From: Winslowiella arboricola
GTDB taxonomy: Bacteria > Pseudomonadota > Gammaproteobacteria > Enterobacterales > Enterobacteriaceae
NCBI RefSeq assembly: GCF_025527015.1
Contig: NZ_JAODIM010000042.1
Span: 558,001-622,000 of the forward strand
DNA: 64,000 nucleotides
Reading direction: 5' to 3'
Shown piece after piece: positions 9,301 to 18,171 of this stretch. Below the pieces are notes generated by a model, which was given only the letters and a program-made list of their open reading frames with translations, was not told where the DNA came from and did not search any database. How positions within the stretch are numbered: position 1 is the stretch's first letter; each line of letters begins with the position of its first letter. Both the position numbers and the translations under genes were made by a program.

Positions 9301-10265
9301 ATACCCGGTCCTTCGTAGATGCCGCGACCGTTAGACGCTTTGCCAATGGCGTTAATCGCCTGCTGGTAAGCGTGCAGGTAGGCTTTCGCATCTTCCGCGG
9401 TCAGCGCCGCTTCACCCAGCATGTCGTACGAGTAGCGGAAGCCTTTCTCTTCCAGCTTGCGCGCATTGGCCAGCGCTTCGGCAATGGTTTCGCCGGTAAC
9501 AAACTGTTCGCCCATCAGGCGCATCGCCATATCAACGCCTTTGCGGATCAGCGGCTCGCCACTTTTGCCAATAATGCGGTTCAGCGAGCGCGACAGGCTG
9601 GCTTCGTTATGAGTGGAAACCAGCCGGCCGGTAAACAGCAATCCCCAGGTGGCGGCATTGACAAACATCGACGGACTGCGGCCCAGATGCGACTGCCAGT
9701 TACCGTTACTGATTTTGTCGCGGATCAGCGCATCGCGCGTCGGTTTATCCGGGATACGCAGCAGCGCTTCCGCCAGACACATCAGCGCCACCCCTTCCTG
9801 CGAAGAGAGGGAGAACTCCTGCAACAGGCTTTGCACCATGCCGGCGCGTCCGGTTGCCCCTTTTTGGTGCCGCAGCTTCTCTGCGAGGCTATGCGCCAGC
9901 TGATGCGTTTTCTCTGCCAGCGGGGCAGGCAGGCGCGCCTGCTCCAGCATCATTGCCACCGCTTCGCTCTCCGGCCGACGCCAGGCGGAAGTGATCGCTG
10001 CCCGGGTGACCGACTGCGGCAAAATATGTTCGGCGAAGTCGAGAAACGGCTGGTGGAACTCTTCAACCGGCTGCTCATCCTGTTCATTTCCGGTACTCAG
10101 TAACGCCAGTTCCGGCAGGGCATCATCCGCTTCAAGATGGGCTAAATAGTTGAAAATGGCCTGTTTAATTAGCCAGTGCGGTGTGCGATCGATTTTATGT
10201 GCGGCCAGTTTAATCCGATCGCGCGTAGCTTCATCAAGCTTGACACCCATCGTGGTTGTTGCCAT
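6321..10265 (-). CDS. putA: Bifunctional proline dehydrogenase / P5C dehydrogenase and put repressor PutA
   Basis: This trifunctional protein oxidises proline to glutamate and represses the put genes when not membrane-bound. From the start MATTTMGVKLD (10265) it is 1314 residues, close to E. coli's 1320. An in-frame codon six residues upstream is disfavoured because homology begins at MATTT, and GAGGAG precedes it. The order is a ribbon-helix-helix DNA-binding domain (1-50), an FAD proline dehydrogenase barrel (about 260-610, with QFATHNAHT), an aldehyde dehydrogenase (about 650-1120, ETGGMNAM and catalytic Cys in SAGQRCSALR) and a C-terminal region. The RHH domain indicates autorepression through the operator region shared with divergent putP. 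Confidence 0.97.
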   Translation of the reverse strand: MATTTMGVKLDEATRDRIKLAAHKIDRTPHWLIKQAIFNYLAHLEADDALPELALLSTGNEQDEQPVEEFHQPFLDFAEHILPQSVTRAAITSAWRRPESEAVAMMLEQARLPAPLAEKTHQLAHSLAEKLRHQKGATGRAGMVQSLLQEFSLSSQEGVALMCLAEALLRIPDKPTRDALIRDKISNGNWQSHLGRSPSMFVNAATWGLLFTGRLVSTHNEASLSRSLNRIIGKSGEPLIRKGVDMAMRLMGEQFVTGETIAEALANARKLEEKGFRYSYDMLGEAALTAEDAKAYLHAYQQAINAIGKASNGRGIYEGPGISIKLSALHPRYSRAQYDRVMEELYPILKSLTLLARSYDIGINIDAEEADRLELSLDLLERLCFEPELEGWNGIGFVIQAYLKRCPFVIDSLIDMAQRSRRRLMIRLVKGAYWDSEIKRAQMEGLEGYPVYTRKVYTDISYIACARKLLAVPNLIYPQFATHNAHTLAAIYQLAGNNYYPGQYEFQCLHGMGEPLYEQVVGKVADGKLNRPCRIYAPVGTHETLLAYLVRRLLENGANTSFVNRIADATLPLDELVADPVLAVEKLAATEGAVGMAHPKIPLPRDLYGAKRQNSAGLDLANEHRLASLSSALLNSASQSWLAQPMIDGELAGGATQPVINPAEPKDIVGEVREATEQEVSGALAAAVLAGSIWFATPPQERAAILERAAMLMEGQMQQLMGILVREAGKTFSNAIAEVREAVDFLHYYAGQVRDDFDNETHRPLGPVVCISPWNFPLAIFTGQIAAALAAGNSVLAKPAEQTPLIAAQAVQILLDAGVPAGVLQLLPGRGETVGAQLTGDDRVRGVMFTGSTAVATLLQRNIAGRLDPQGRPTPLIAETGGMNAMIVDSSALTEQVVTDIVASAFDSAGQRCSALRLLCIQEDVAGHTLKMLRGAMAECRMGNPERLSTDIGPVIDAEAKENIDRHIQAMRAKGLKVYQAAQENPQDSKEWSQGTFVMPTLIELNAVGDLDKEVFGPVLHVVRFQRSQLPSLVQQINASGYGLTLGVHTRIDETINQVTQSAKVGNLYVNRNMVGAVVGVQPFGGEGLSGTGPKAGGPLYLYRLLSHRPDGALRVTLDRQDAERPVDAALRPALQAPHQALSEWAADKPQLAAICQRYAGLAQGGTLRLLPGPTGERNSFALLPRERVLCLADNDDDRLVQLAAVTSVGSRVLWPQDSAYRALFDTLPPLVQTRIDFAADVLNEDFDAVIHHGDADQLRELCGRVAARDGAIVSVQGFARGENNLLLERLLIERSLSVNTAAAGGNASLMTIG

Positions 10266-10321
10266 GCCAGATACACTCCTCAAAATGAAAAATGATGATA
10301 ATCAGCAGCAATATCACTGAT

Positions 10322-10510
10322 GTTGCAACTTTGTGCAACCCTGTTAATTGTGACGGGGTTAGCAAGCTGATAATCCCTCTAAATGTTAACGCTATAAAAG
10401 CGGCATGGTTATTGCTGCAAGATCCTCGCCAGTTCTTAATGTCCTGTAAATCCGTAATATTATTCGGGTTGTTATCAGGTGTAACCGCGAGTTCTGTGAT
10501 CGGGTGCAAC
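10322..10510 (+). promoter_or_regulatory. putA-putP divergent control region with PutA-type operator motifs
   Basis: The 432-base gap between putA and putP holds GTTGCAAC (10322-10329, a perfect palindrome containing GTTGCA on both strands), TGCAAC (10334-10339) and TGCAAC (10505-10510). GTTGCA is the published core recognised by the E. coli PutA ribbon-helix-helix domain. The first cluster lies about 60 bases before the putA start. A small hairpin of GGGGGA and TCCCCC lies just before putP, around 10649-10663. I see no gene in the gap. Confidence 0.65.
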
Positions 10511-10697
10511 CTGTTGGCTTTTTTTCTTATGCCGAAGGTGAAGTAGCAGTAATGAATGTGTTAAATCCATTGTGCGCATAACCGGTTTCCGGCAGGATAC
10601 TGCGCCTCGGGGTTGAGGTGGTGATACCGCTACGTTCCGGCGGTAACAAAGGGGGAGTATCCCCCGGATAAAAATTGATAAAAAATGGAGATCCTGG

Positions 10698-12182
10698 ATG
10701 ACGATAAGTACACCGATGATGGTGACCTTTACGGTTTATATTCTTGGCATGGTATTGATCGGTTTTCTCGCTTACCGTTCGACCAAAAACTTTGATGACT
10801 ATATTTTAGGTGGGCGAAGTCTTGGCAGCGTAGTGACTGCGCTGTCGGCGGGCGCTTCCGATATGAGCGGCTGGCTGCTGATGGGATTGCCAGGGGCGAT
10901 CTTCCTCTCGGGGATTTCAGAGAGCTGGATTGCCATCGGCCTGACGCTCGGCGCCTGGCTTAACTGGAAAGTTGTTGCCGGACGCCTGCGGGTACAAACT
11001 GAGCATCATGACAATGCTCTGACGCTGCCGGACTTCTTCTCCAGCCGTTTTGAAGATAAGAGCAAGTTGCTGCGGGTGATCTCTGCAGTGATTATTCTGG
11101 TGTTCTTCACCATCTACTGTGCTTCCGGTATTGTCGCCGGCGCGCGTCTGTTCGAAAGCACCTTTGGTATGAGCTACGAAACTGCGCTGTGGGCCGGCGC
11201 GGCTGCCACGATTATCTACACCTTTGTCGGTGGGTTCCTGGCGGTAAGCTGGACCGATACCGTGCAGGCGAGTCTGATGATTTTCGCCCTGCTGCTGACG
11301 CCGGTGATTGTTATCTTTGCGGTAGGTGGCGTCAGTGATTCGTTACAGGTGATCGAGGCGAAAAGCCTTGAGAACCTCGATATGCTGAAAGGCCTGAACT
11401 TTGTCGCGGTGATCTCGCTGCTGGGCTGGGGGCTGGGTTACTTTGGTCAGCCACATATTCTGGCGCGGTTTATGGCGGCGGATTCGCACCGTTCTATCCG
11501 CACCGCACGTCGCATCGGGATGGCGTGGATGATTCTGTGTCTGGCGGGCGCGGTGGCGGTGGGCTTCTTCGGTATCGCTTACTTCCAGAATAACCCGGAT
11601 CAGGCGGCGGGGGTCAGCGAAAACGGCGAGCGGGTGTTTATCGAACTGGCGCGTATTCTGTTTAACCCGTGGATTGCCGGTATTCTGCTGTCGGCGATTC
11701 TGGCGGCGGTGATGTCGACGCTGAGCTGTCAGCTACTGGTCTGTTCCAGCGCGCTGACCGAAGACCTGTATAAAAACTTCCTGCGTAAAAATGCCAGCCA
11801 GCGTGAGCTGGTGTGGGTAGGGCGCCTGATGGTGCTGCTGGTGGCGGTGATCGCCATTGCGCTGGCCGCTAACCCGGATAACCGCGTGCTGGGCCTGGTC
11901 AGTTATGCCTGGGCAGGTTTTGGCGCCGCCTTTGGTCCGGTAGTGCTGTTCTCACTTTGCTGGTCACGCACCACGCGAAACGGTGCGCTGGCCGGGATGA
12001 TTATTGGTGCGGTTACCGTGCTGGTGTGGAAGCAGTACGCCTGGCTGGGACTGTACGAGATTATCCCTGGCTTTATCTTTGCCAGTATCGCGATTGTGCT
12101 GTTCAGTCTGCTGGGACGTGCGCCGTCGCAGACTGCACAGCAGCGTTTTGCCGCTGCTGAGGCAGAGTTTAACGCTGATTAA
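10698..12182 (+). CDS. putP: Sodium/proline symporter PutP
   Basis: Imports proline with sodium to feed PutA. The 494-residue product belongs to the sodium:solute symporter (SSS) family, with about 13 membrane segments. The substrate/Na+ region LSAGASDMSGWLLMGLPGA is present near residues 50-70, and the conserved GWGLGYFGQPHI follows in the middle. E. coli PutP is 502 residues. It is transcribed divergently from putA across a PutA-operator region, and the dispersed repeat copy at 12213 lies directly behind it. Confidence 0.96.
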   Translation: MTISTPMMVTFTVYILGMVLIGFLAYRSTKNFDDYILGGRSLGSVVTALSAGASDMSGWLLMGLPGAIFLSGISESWIAIGLTLGAWLNWKVVAGRLRVQTEHHDNALTLPDFFSSRFEDKSKLLRVISAVIILVFFTIYCASGIVAGARLFESTFGMSYETALWAGAAATIIYTFVGGFLAVSWTDTVQASLMIFALLLTPVIVIFAVGGVSDSLQVIEAKSLENLDMLKGLNFVAVISLLGWGLGYFGQPHILARFMAADSHRSIRTARRIGMAWMILCLAGAVAVGFFGIAYFQNNPDQAAGVSENGERVFIELARILFNPWIAGILLSAILAAVMSTLSCQLLVCSSALTEDLYKNFLRKNASQRELVWVGRLMVLLVAVIAIALAANPDNRVLGLVSYAWAGFGAAFGPVVLFSLCWSRTTRNGALAGMIIGAVTVLVWKQYAWLGLYEIIPGFIFASIAIVLFSLLGRAPSQTAQQRFAAAEAEFNAD

Positions 12183-12212
12183 CGCTGTTCCGACCGTCTG
12201 GCGCCTCGGCAT

Positions 12213-12300
12213 GGTGCATATCATCAGCACGGGCGGTGAGAACGCCGCCCGTGCTGAAAATTCATAGCTTTATGTAGGGGTGGCGTTCTCGCCACCCCTG
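12213..12300 (+). repeat. Dispersed palindromic repeat, copy A
   Basis: The unit opens with GGTGCATATCATC and carries two hairpins. CAGCACGGGCGG (12225-12236) pairs perfectly with CCGCCCGTGCTG (12245-12256). After a 20-base linker, GGGGTGGCG (12277-12285) pairs with CGCCACCCC (12290-12298). The same two-hairpin layout with the GAGAACGCC/GGCGTTCTC core recurs at 36839, 55132 and 61254. It looks like a REP/BIME-type element in the gap between putP and efeU. Confidence 0.8.
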
Positions 12301-12438
12301 AATCACCAATATCACCATGAAAGCGCGGTCGTAAACGGCCACCTTCAACGGTATTTCTCTTCACTGACCAGCATTACCTCGTGCGGTTTTTTTTAGCGCT
12401 GAAAAGCGGGCAAATGCGCAAAATACCGCACCCCCCTC

Positions 12439-12473
12439 TTGTATTTTTAATGGCGATAATGATAATCGATATC
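12439..12473 (+). promoter_or_regulatory. efeU promoter with Fur box
   Basis: The 19-base stretch 12455-12473 matches the Fur consensus GATAATGATAATCATTATC at 17 positions, differing only at the 14th and 15th bases. It overlaps a plausible sigma-70 promoter: TTGTAT (12439-12444), a 16-base spacer and GATAAT (12461-12466). Iron-replete Fur should therefore repress efeUOB. The rest of the putP-efeU gap beyond the repeat shows nothing recognisable. Confidence 0.8.
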
Positions 12474-12531
12474 GTTCTGATTTACGTTTCTTTACCCCCG
12501 TTGACCGCGTTTCACACTTGAGGTGTCAGGC

Positions 12532-13365
12532 ATGTTCGTTCCATTTCTTATTATGTTACGTGAAGGATTAGAGGCGGCGCTGATTGTCAGCCTGATCGCC
12601 AGCTACCTGAAACGTACTCAACGCGCGAAATGGTTTGGCGCCATGTGGATTGGCGTGTTTATCGCGGTAGCACTCTGCCTGGCGGTCGGTGTATTTATCA
12701 ATGAGACCACCGGTGAATTTCCGCAGAAAGAGCAGGAGCTGTTTGAAGGCATTGTGGCGCTGATTGCGGTAGCAATCCTCACCTGGATGGTGTTCTGGAT
12801 GCGCAAAGTCTCGCGCAATGTGAAAGCACAGCTGGAAGACGCCGTCGACAATGCGCTGCAGAAAGGTAACAACAATGGCTGGGCGCTGGTGCTGATGGTG
12901 TTTCTCGCCGTGGCGCGCGAAGGGCTGGAGTCGGTATTTTTCCTGCTGGCGGCTTTTCAGCAGGATGTCGGTATGGCACCGCCGATTGGCGCGATGCTCG
13001 GCCTGGCGCTGGCGGTGATCCTCGGCATGCTGCTTTACTGGGGCGGTGTGCGCCTTAACCTGGCGAAATTTTTTAAATGGAGCAGCCTGTTTATTCTGTT
13101 TGTCGCCGCCGGTCTGGCGGCGGGCGCCATCCGCGCATTTCATGAAGCCGGTCTGTGGAACCACTTCCAGGATATCGCCTTCGATCTGAGTGATTCACTC
13201 TCCACCCATACCCTGTTCGGCACGCTGCTGGAAGGGATTCTGGGTTACCAGGAGACGCCAACCGTCAGTGAAGTGGCGGTGTACTTTATCTATCTGATAC
13301 CGGCGCTGCTGCTGTTTGTGATGCCATCACGTCCGGCGGCTTCGGCGGCGAAAACTACGCGTTAA
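12532..13365 (+). CDS. efeU: Ferrous iron permease EfeU
   Basis: Ftr1-type inner-membrane iron permease of the EfeUOB system. The ATG at 12532 follows GAGGTG by six bases and matches the E. coli start MFVPFLIMLREGLEAALIV; an in-frame GTG three codons upstream is disfavoured. It is 277 residues with about seven membrane helices. The two iron-binding REGLE motifs are both present, in LREGLEAAL near residue 10 and AREGLESVFF in the middle. The equivalent frame is disrupted in laboratory E. coli K-12 but is intact here. It is first gene of efeUOB. Confidence 0.95.
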   Translation: MFVPFLIMLREGLEAALIVSLIASYLKRTQRAKWFGAMWIGVFIAVALCLAVGVFINETTGEFPQKEQELFEGIVALIAVAILTWMVFWMRKVSRNVKAQLEDAVDNALQKGNNNGWALVLMVFLAVAREGLESVFFLLAAFQQDVGMAPPIGAMLGLALAVILGMLLYWGGVRLNLAKFFKWSSLFILFVAAGLAAGAIRAFHEAGLWNHFQDIAFDLSDSLSTHTLFGTLLEGILGYQETPTVSEVAVYFIYLIPALLLFVMPSRPAASAAKTTR

Positions 13366-13421
13366 GCTAAGTGACAGTGCGTCTTACGACGTGCATTTAA
13401 ACGACCTAAAAGGGAAATTGT

Positions 13422-14546
13422 ATGACTACACGTTTTCGCCGTAAGGCGCTGTACGTCGCGCTGCTGGCGATTTCCGCCGCCTCCGCTGCGCAGGCTGCTG
13501 ATGTTCCACAGGTAAAGATTAGCGTTAACGACAAACAGTGTGAGCCGATGACCCTGACGGTAAACGCCGGTAAAACCCAGTTTATTATCAAAAATGACAG
13601 CCAGAAAGGACTGGAGTGGGAGATCCTGAAAGGGGTAATGGTGGTGGAGGAGCGTGAGAATATCGCCCCTGGTTTCACCCAGAAGATGACCGCCAGTCTG
13701 GAAGCCGGTGAGTATGATATGACCTGTGGCCTGCTGAGCAATCCGAAAGGCAAGCTGATCGTCAAAGATACCGGCGGCAAAGTGAATGACGGTAAACCGG
13801 ATGTGTTGCAGCTGGTCGGCCCGATTGCTGAGTACAAAGTGTATGTCACTAAAGAAGTTGATCAGCTGGTGATCGGCACCAAAGCCTTTACCGATGCGGT
13901 GAAAGCGGGCGATCTCGATAAAGCCAAAGCGCTGTTCGCGCCAACCCGTCAGCATTATGAGCGCATTGAGCCGATCGCTGAGCTGTTCTCCGATCTTGAT
14001 GGCAGCATTGATGCGCGCGAAGATGACTTCGAAAAGAAAGCCGAGGATCCTAACTTCACCGGTTTCCACCGTCTGGAGAAAGCGCTGTTTGCTGACAACA
14101 CCACCAAAGGGCAGGAAGCGTTTGCTGACCGTCTGTATAAAGACACGCTGGATCTGCAAACCCGCATCAATGAGCTGGCATTCCCGCCGGGCAAAGTGGT
14201 GGGCGGCGCGGCAGGCCTGATTGAAGAAGTGGCATCCAGTAAGATTTCCGGCGAAGAAGATCGTTACAGCCGTACCGACCTGTGGGACTTCCGCGCTAAC
14301 GTCGACGGTGCGCAGAAAATCGTTAACCTGCTGCGTCCGTTGCTGGTCAAAGCCAATCCTGAACTGCTGGCGAAAGTGGATGGCAACTTCAAAAAAGTGG
14401 ATACCATCCTTGATAAGTATCGTACCAAAGAGGGCTATGAGTCCTACGATAAACTCACTGCTGCCGACCGTAATGCGCTGAAAGGACCGATTACTTCCCT
14501 GGCTGAAGATCTCTCTCTGCTGCGCGGTACGTTAGGCCTGGATTAA
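13422..14546 (+). CDS. efeO: Periplasmic iron uptake protein EfeO
   Basis: Periplasmic component of EfeUOB, thought to bind iron and deliver it to EfeU. It is 374 residues with a Sec signal peptide ending near AQAADVPQ. An N-terminal cupredoxin-like domain (about 28-125, with DKQCEPM and DMTCGLLSN) is followed by an M75 peptidase-like imelysin domain that contains the HxxE-type motif HYERIEP. It lies 56 bases after efeU and 6 before efeB. Confidence 0.95.
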   Translation: MTTRFRRKALYVALLAISAASAAQAADVPQVKISVNDKQCEPMTLTVNAGKTQFIIKNDSQKGLEWEILKGVMVVEERENIAPGFTQKMTASLEAGEYDMTCGLLSNPKGKLIVKDTGGKVNDGKPDVLQLVGPIAEYKVYVTKEVDQLVIGTKAFTDAVKAGDLDKAKALFAPTRQHYERIEPIAELFSDLDGSIDAREDDFEKKAEDPNFTGFHRLEKALFADNTTKGQEAFADRLYKDTLDLQTRINELAFPPGKVVGGAAGLIEEVASSKISGEEDRYSRTDLWDFRANVDGAQKIVNLLRPLLVKANPELLAKVDGNFKKVDTILDKYRTKEGYESYDKLTAADRNALKGPITSLAEDLSLLRGTLGLD

Positions 14547-14552
14547 GCTGAA

Positions 14553-15842
14553 ATGGTAAAACAGGATAATGCGGCGATGCCGTCGCGTCGGCGATTATTG
14601 AAAGGGATGGGCATCCTCAGCGGTGCCCTGGTGGTGGGAGGCGGCTGTCCGGTGGCCGCCGCCAGTGCTGCGCAGGAAAAATCCTTCTCGCCAGGCGCAT
14701 TGCCGCCGAATGCGCGGCAGGAAGAGCAGCCTTTCTACGGCCCGCATCAGGCTGGTATCGTCACCCCACAACAGGCTGCCATGATGCTGGTGGCTTTTGA
14801 TGTGCTGGCGGCGGATAAAAACGACCTGCAACGTTTGTTTACCCTGCTGACTCAGCGCATCGCGTTTTTAACCAAAGGCGGCAAAGCGCCGCTGGTCAGC
14901 AATCCGCAACTGCCGCCGCTCGATTCCGGCATCCTGGGTGAAGAGATCTGTCCCGATAATCTGACTATCACCGTGTCGCTCGGCTCGTCGCTATTTGATG
15001 AGCGTTTTGGTTTGCAGCAGCTGAAACCCAGCAAGCTGCAAACCATGACGCGGTTTCCCAATGATGCGCTGGATGCCCGACTGTGTCATGGCGACCTGCT
15101 GTTGCAGATTTGCGCCAATACCAACGATACGGTGATCCACGCGCTGCGCGATATTATTAAGCACTCGCCGGATCTGCTGAGCGTGCGCTGGCGCAGGGAA
15201 GGGTTTATTTCCGACCATGCGGCGCGCAGCCGGGGTAAAGAGACGCCGATTAACCTGCTGGGCTTTAAAGACGGCACGGCAAATCCGGATACCGGCGATC
15301 AACCGCTGATGGATCGCATTCTGTGGGTTAACGCCGCCCAGGACGAACCCGCCTGGACGCAGGGCGGCAGTTATCAGGCGGTGCGCATTATCCAGTTCCG
15401 CGTCGAGTTCTGGGACCGGACGCCACTGCGTGAGCAGCAAACCATTTTTGGCCGTGAAAAGCACAGCGGTGCGCCGCTGGGAATGCGGCATGAGCATGAT
15501 GTGCCGGATTACAGTAAAGACCCGGATGGCAATCTGATCCCGCTGGATGCGCATATTCGTCTGGCAAATCCGCGTACCACGGAAACCAGTAATAGCCTGA
15601 TGCTGCGTCGTGGCTATAGCTATTCGCTGGGGGTGTCAAATTCCGGCCAGCTGGAGATGGGGCTGTTATTTGTCTGTTATCAGCATGATTTAGAAAAAGG
15701 CTTTCTGACGGTGCAAAAGCGATTAAATGGCGAAGCGCTGGAAGAGTATATCAAACCTGTCGGCGGCGGTTATTTTTTCGCCTTGCCAGGTGTGCCGGAT
15801 GATAAACATTATCTGGCGCAAAGTTTACTCGAAGTGGGATAG
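14553..15842 (+). CDS. efeB: Tat-exported DyP-type peroxidase EfeB
   Basis: Haem peroxidase of the EfeUOB system, exported folded through Tat. It is 429 residues. The twin-arginine signal [11 protein letters not shown] is at the N-terminus before a hydrophobic stretch rich in Gly and Ala. The DyP catalytic motif [10 protein letters not shown], with the distal Asp, lies near residue 236, and the haem-ligand His region [12 protein letters not shown] is towards the C-terminus. It probably oxidises Fe2+ or a haem-linked substrate; deferrochelatase activity has been claimed for E. coli EfeB but is debated. Confidence 0.95.
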   Translation: MVKQDNAAMPSRRRLLKGMGILSGALVVGGGCPVAAASAAQEKSFSPGALPPNARQEEQPFYGPHQAGIVTPQQAAMMLVAFDVLAADKNDLQRLFTLLTQRIAFLTKGGKAPLVSNPQLPPLDSGILGEEICPDNLTITVSLGSSLFDERFGLQQLKPSKLQTMTRFPNDALDARLCHGDLLLQICANTNDTVIHALRDIIKHSPDLLSVRWRREGFISDHAARSRGKETPINLLGFKDGTANPDTGDQPLMDRILWVNAAQDEPAWTQGGSYQAVRIIQFRVEFWDRTPLREQQTIFGREKHSGAPLGMRHEHDVPDYSKDPDGNLIPLDAHIRLANPRTTETSNSLMLRRGYSYSLGVSNSGQLEMGLLFVCYQHDLEKGFLTVQKRLNGEALEEYIKPVGGGYFFALPGVPDDKHYLAQSLLEVG

Positions 15843-16137
15843 TCACTCTGGCCGTCGCTTCCGGCGTGGAACTGGCGGTCAGATTTTAATCGTAATTTCT
15901 ATTAATGATCCTGCTGTGCTTATTTGCTGCGAATCGTCTGATTTATTCCCCCGGTACCGGCCTGATTAAACCCGTTGATTTATAGGGAGAATTGTATTTA
16001 GCGCTTAATTACCTGATTAAACCCATGCTTTTTTCTGCACTAAGAAGTGAAAATATTGTTGCAATCCGATCGCGGTTTGATGCACTTTAATCTTAGCGGT
16101 AGTCAGATCTGTTTATGAATTACCATGGAGATCGCGA

Positions 16138-16353
16138 ATGGGAAAAGCCGTATCAGGACAATTAAGTGTTAGCTGGTGTTTAATCGCTTTTCCTCGCGAG
16201 GGTGTCTCTTCCTCAACAATATTTCCTTCTCTTTTCCGTTTCCAACGCCTCATTCAAATCGATATGCATTACCCTGTGCGTAATACGCTATGGCCTCTGT
16301 ACGCACTTTTCTCAACGGCTATTCAAGGCTTAAAAGGAAGCCACGACCTCTAA
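16138..16353 (+). CDS. Possible small ORF before phoH (71 aa, unrecognised)
   Basis: A 71-codon frame starts ATG at 16138 after GGAGATCGCGA, a fair ribosome site. The product has no recognised family, signal or clear membrane segment, and its composition (many Ser, Phe, Leu) does not look strongly coding. It fills most of the 580-base gap between efeB and phoH; nothing else is evident in that gap. It could be a leader transcript of phoH rather than a gene. Confidence 0.25.
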   Translation: MGKAVSGQLSVSWCLIAFPREGVSSSTIFPSLFRFQRLIQIDMHYPVRNTLWPLYALFSTAIQGLKGSHDL

Positions 16354-16422
16354 AGCGTTCACGTAATCGCTTCTCTTAATGTTAAGGGCGGCGGGAAATG
16401 AAACCAACTGTAAGGTGCCACT

Positions 16423-17211
16423 ATGGGAAGACAGAAAGCAGTGATCAAAGCGCGTCGTGAAGCAAAACGTGTGCTTCGTAGCGATTCACGCAGTCATCGT
16501 CAGCGTGAAGAAGAATCGGTCACCTCGCTGGTGCAGATGGGTGGGTTGGATTCAATTGGTATGGCGCGTGATACCCGTGACCATTCGCCGATTGAAGCCA
16601 GAAATGAAGCTCAGGCGCACTATCTCAATGCCATAGAAAAGAAACAACTGATCTTCGCGACCGGCGAAGCAGGTTGCGGTAAAACCTGGATCAGTGCCGC
16701 GAAAGCGGCCGAGGCCCTGATACATAAGGATGTCGACAGGATTATTGTTACGCGCCCGGTACTGCAGGCGGATGAAGATTTGGGATTTTTGCCAGGTGAT
16801 ATCTCAGAGAAATTCGCGCCCTATTTCCGGCCGGTGTATGACGTTCTGGTTAAACGTCTGGGTTCTTCCTTTATGCAGTACTGTCTGCGACCTGAAATCG
16901 GTAAGGTCGAAATCGCGCCCTTTGCTTATATGCGCGGACGCACCTTTGAAAACGCCGTGGTGATCCTTGATGAGGCGCAAAACGTCACCGCCGCCCAGAT
17001 GAAGATGTTTCTGACACGCCTTGGGGAAAATGTGACGGTTATCGTCAACGGTGATATCACCCAGTGTGATTTGCCGTCCCATGTGCAATCGGGCCTCAGC
17101 GATGCCTTAGCGCGCTTCGAGGAAGATGAGATGATTGGAATCGTACGTTTTGGTAAAGATGATTGTGTGCGCTCGATGCTCTGTCAGCGCACGCTGCATG
17201 CTTATAGTTAG
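16423..17211 (+). CDS. phoH: PhoH family ATPase
   Basis: Cytosolic P-loop ATPase of the PhoH family, phosphate-starvation inducible in E. coli and suspected to act on RNA. The 262 residues match E. coli PhoH from MGRQKAVIKARREA onward. Walker A is GEAGCGKT near residue 83 and Walker B is VVILDEAQN near residue 185. AAGGTG precedes the ATG. The adjacency to efeUOB is the same as in E. coli. I looked upstream for tandem Pho-box repeats and saw none. Confidence 0.95.
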   Translation: MGRQKAVIKARREAKRVLRSDSRSHRQREEESVTSLVQMGGLDSIGMARDTRDHSPIEARNEAQAHYLNAIEKKQLIFATGEAGCGKTWISAAKAAEALIHKDVDRIIVTRPVLQADEDLGFLPGDISEKFAPYFRPVYDVLVKRLGSSFMQYCLRPEIGKVEIAPFAYMRGRTFENAVVILDEAQNVTAAQMKMFLTRLGENVTVIVNGDITQCDLPSHVQSGLSDALARFEEDEMIGIVRFGKDDCVRSMLCQRTLHAYS

Positions 17212-17232
17212 TTGAGTTAGTATGTAGCCGCA

Positions 17233-17260
17233 AGCCCGGACGCAAGTCCGGGCTTTTTTA
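17233..17260 (+). terminator. Rho-independent terminator of phoH
   Basis: AGCCCGGAC (17233-17241) and GTCCGGGCT (17246-17254) form a perfect nine-base stem with a GCAA tetraloop, followed by a run of T to 17259. It ends the phoH transcript. Confidence 0.92.
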
Positions 17261-17378
17261 TTGCCAAAAAACACTGTGCTGCTCATCAATAACCATTCAG
17301 AAAAGTCAAAATTTAGAAGAATACGATGAATAATCATGACATTTTCTGTTTTCTAATTATCTTCAGAGAGCAGAACTT

Positions 17379-17852
17379 ATGTCAGATATAAGTGGTGTGC
17401 CTGGTGCGTCAACCAATATGCAGGTTTTTCAACAAAATACGGTGAGCGTTGCCTCTGAGTTATCGCTTGAACATCAAAGAGCTAAAAGCCTGTTAGGTGA
17501 GGAGCGTCAAAATGACGGGGTTATTGCTATGCCTTCAGCATTAGTTGAGGCATTTCGTCAACATGATGCCGAAGCAATAATGCGTTTTATGGCGCAAGAA
17601 AATAAGAAGTTAATCTCACTTATGATTATTACTGATAATGAAAAAATCAGTGCCGTTTATACCCTCTATTTCCCCGGTAGTATAAGCAGTGGACTTACCG
17701 TGCAAAAATCCAGCCTTGCAGGCAGCGAAGTCACGACTTACCCGGCTGAAAAACTATCAGGCGCTAAAGATTATCAGCGTTTTTTCAGCTCACTTGGGTC
17801 GCTGCAGATGCCCGGCTTCGTTGCAGGCGAGACAAATTCCACAGACGCATAG
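17379..17852 (+). CDS. Orphan hypothetical protein beside tRNA-Ser (157 aa)
   Basis: A 157-residue frame with no family I recognise. There is no signal peptide or membrane segment. It is polar, with a run of Ser/Thr-rich sequence at both ends and a mixed alpha/beta core (ISLMIITDNEKISAVYTLYF). Base composition is visibly more AT-rich (roughly 44% GC) than the genes on either side, and codon choice differs accordingly. It has its own space between the phoH terminator and the tRNA, suggesting acquired DNA. A secreted or accessory role is possible but nothing shows it. Confidence 0.6.
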   Translation: MSDISGVPGASTNMQVFQQNTVSVASELSLEHQRAKSLLGEERQNDGVIAMPSALVEAFRQHDAEAIMRFMAQENKKLISLMIITDNEKISAVYTLYFPGSISSGLTVQKSSLAGSEVTTYPAEKLSGAKDYQRFFSSLGSLQMPGFVAGETNSTDA

Positions 17853-17890
17853 TTCGGTAAGCAGAGGCTTCTTCTGCATAAATTTCAGGC

Positions 17891-17919
17891 AAAAAAAAGT
17901 CTGAACTTGCGTTCAGACT
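17891..17919 (-). terminator. Terminator of tRNA-Ser(GGA)
   Basis: On the minus strand, AGTCTGAAC, loop GCAA and GTTCAGACT (17898-17919) form a nine-base stem followed by eight T (the A-run 17891-17898 on the plus strand). It lies 13 bases beyond the tRNA 3' end and also faces the end of the orphan gene. Confidence 0.9.
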
Positions 17920-17932
17920 TTCTCTTTTAAGA

Positions 17933-18020
17933 TGGCGGTGAGAGAGGGGTTCGAACCCTCGATACGTTGCCGTATACACACTTTCCAGGCGTGCTCCTTC
18001 AGCCACTCGGACACCTCACC
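17933..18020 (-). tRNA. tRNA-Ser (anticodon GGA)
   Basis: The 88-base class II tRNA reads GGTGAGGTGTCCGAGTGG at its 5' end (18020), has anticodon loop CTGGAAA with GGA, a long variable arm (TGTATACGGCAACGTAT), a T-arm around GGTTCGAACCC and an encoded 3' CCA (17933-17935). It corresponds to E. coli serW/serX. It would decode UCC and UCU. Confidence 0.96.
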
Positions 18021-18171
18021 GTTTTTTTTCACGTTATCCTCCGCAGAGGGCAACGGGGCGCTACTATAGGGAGTCGTGGGGTAACGGTCAAGCAGATTTT
18101 TTCCCTTTCGTTATATTCGGTTAAGGCGTAACCATTAACGATTTTTTCAGGCAAAAAACCTGCCGTTACTG

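Noticed and set aside
8394-10103. Long plus-strand open frames opposite putA (8394-9137 and 9276-10103)
   Set aside because: They are antisense to the conserved dehydrogenase domains, have Arg/Gln/His-rich products and no ribosome site; typical shadows of a GC-rich gene.
10292-10546. 84-codon frame in the putA-putP gap
   Set aside because: It runs through the operator motifs, lacks a ribosome site and is unlike coding sequence; the opposite-strand frame at 10234-10509 is equally unconvincing.
16300-16422. Pho box before phoH
   Set aside because: No pair of CTGTCAT-like repeats at the required spacing could be found.
17933-18020. tRNA-Ser as an occupied integration site
   Set aside because: No integrase gene and no second copy of the tRNA 3' end found between phoH and msrA; kept only as a hint with the orphan gene.
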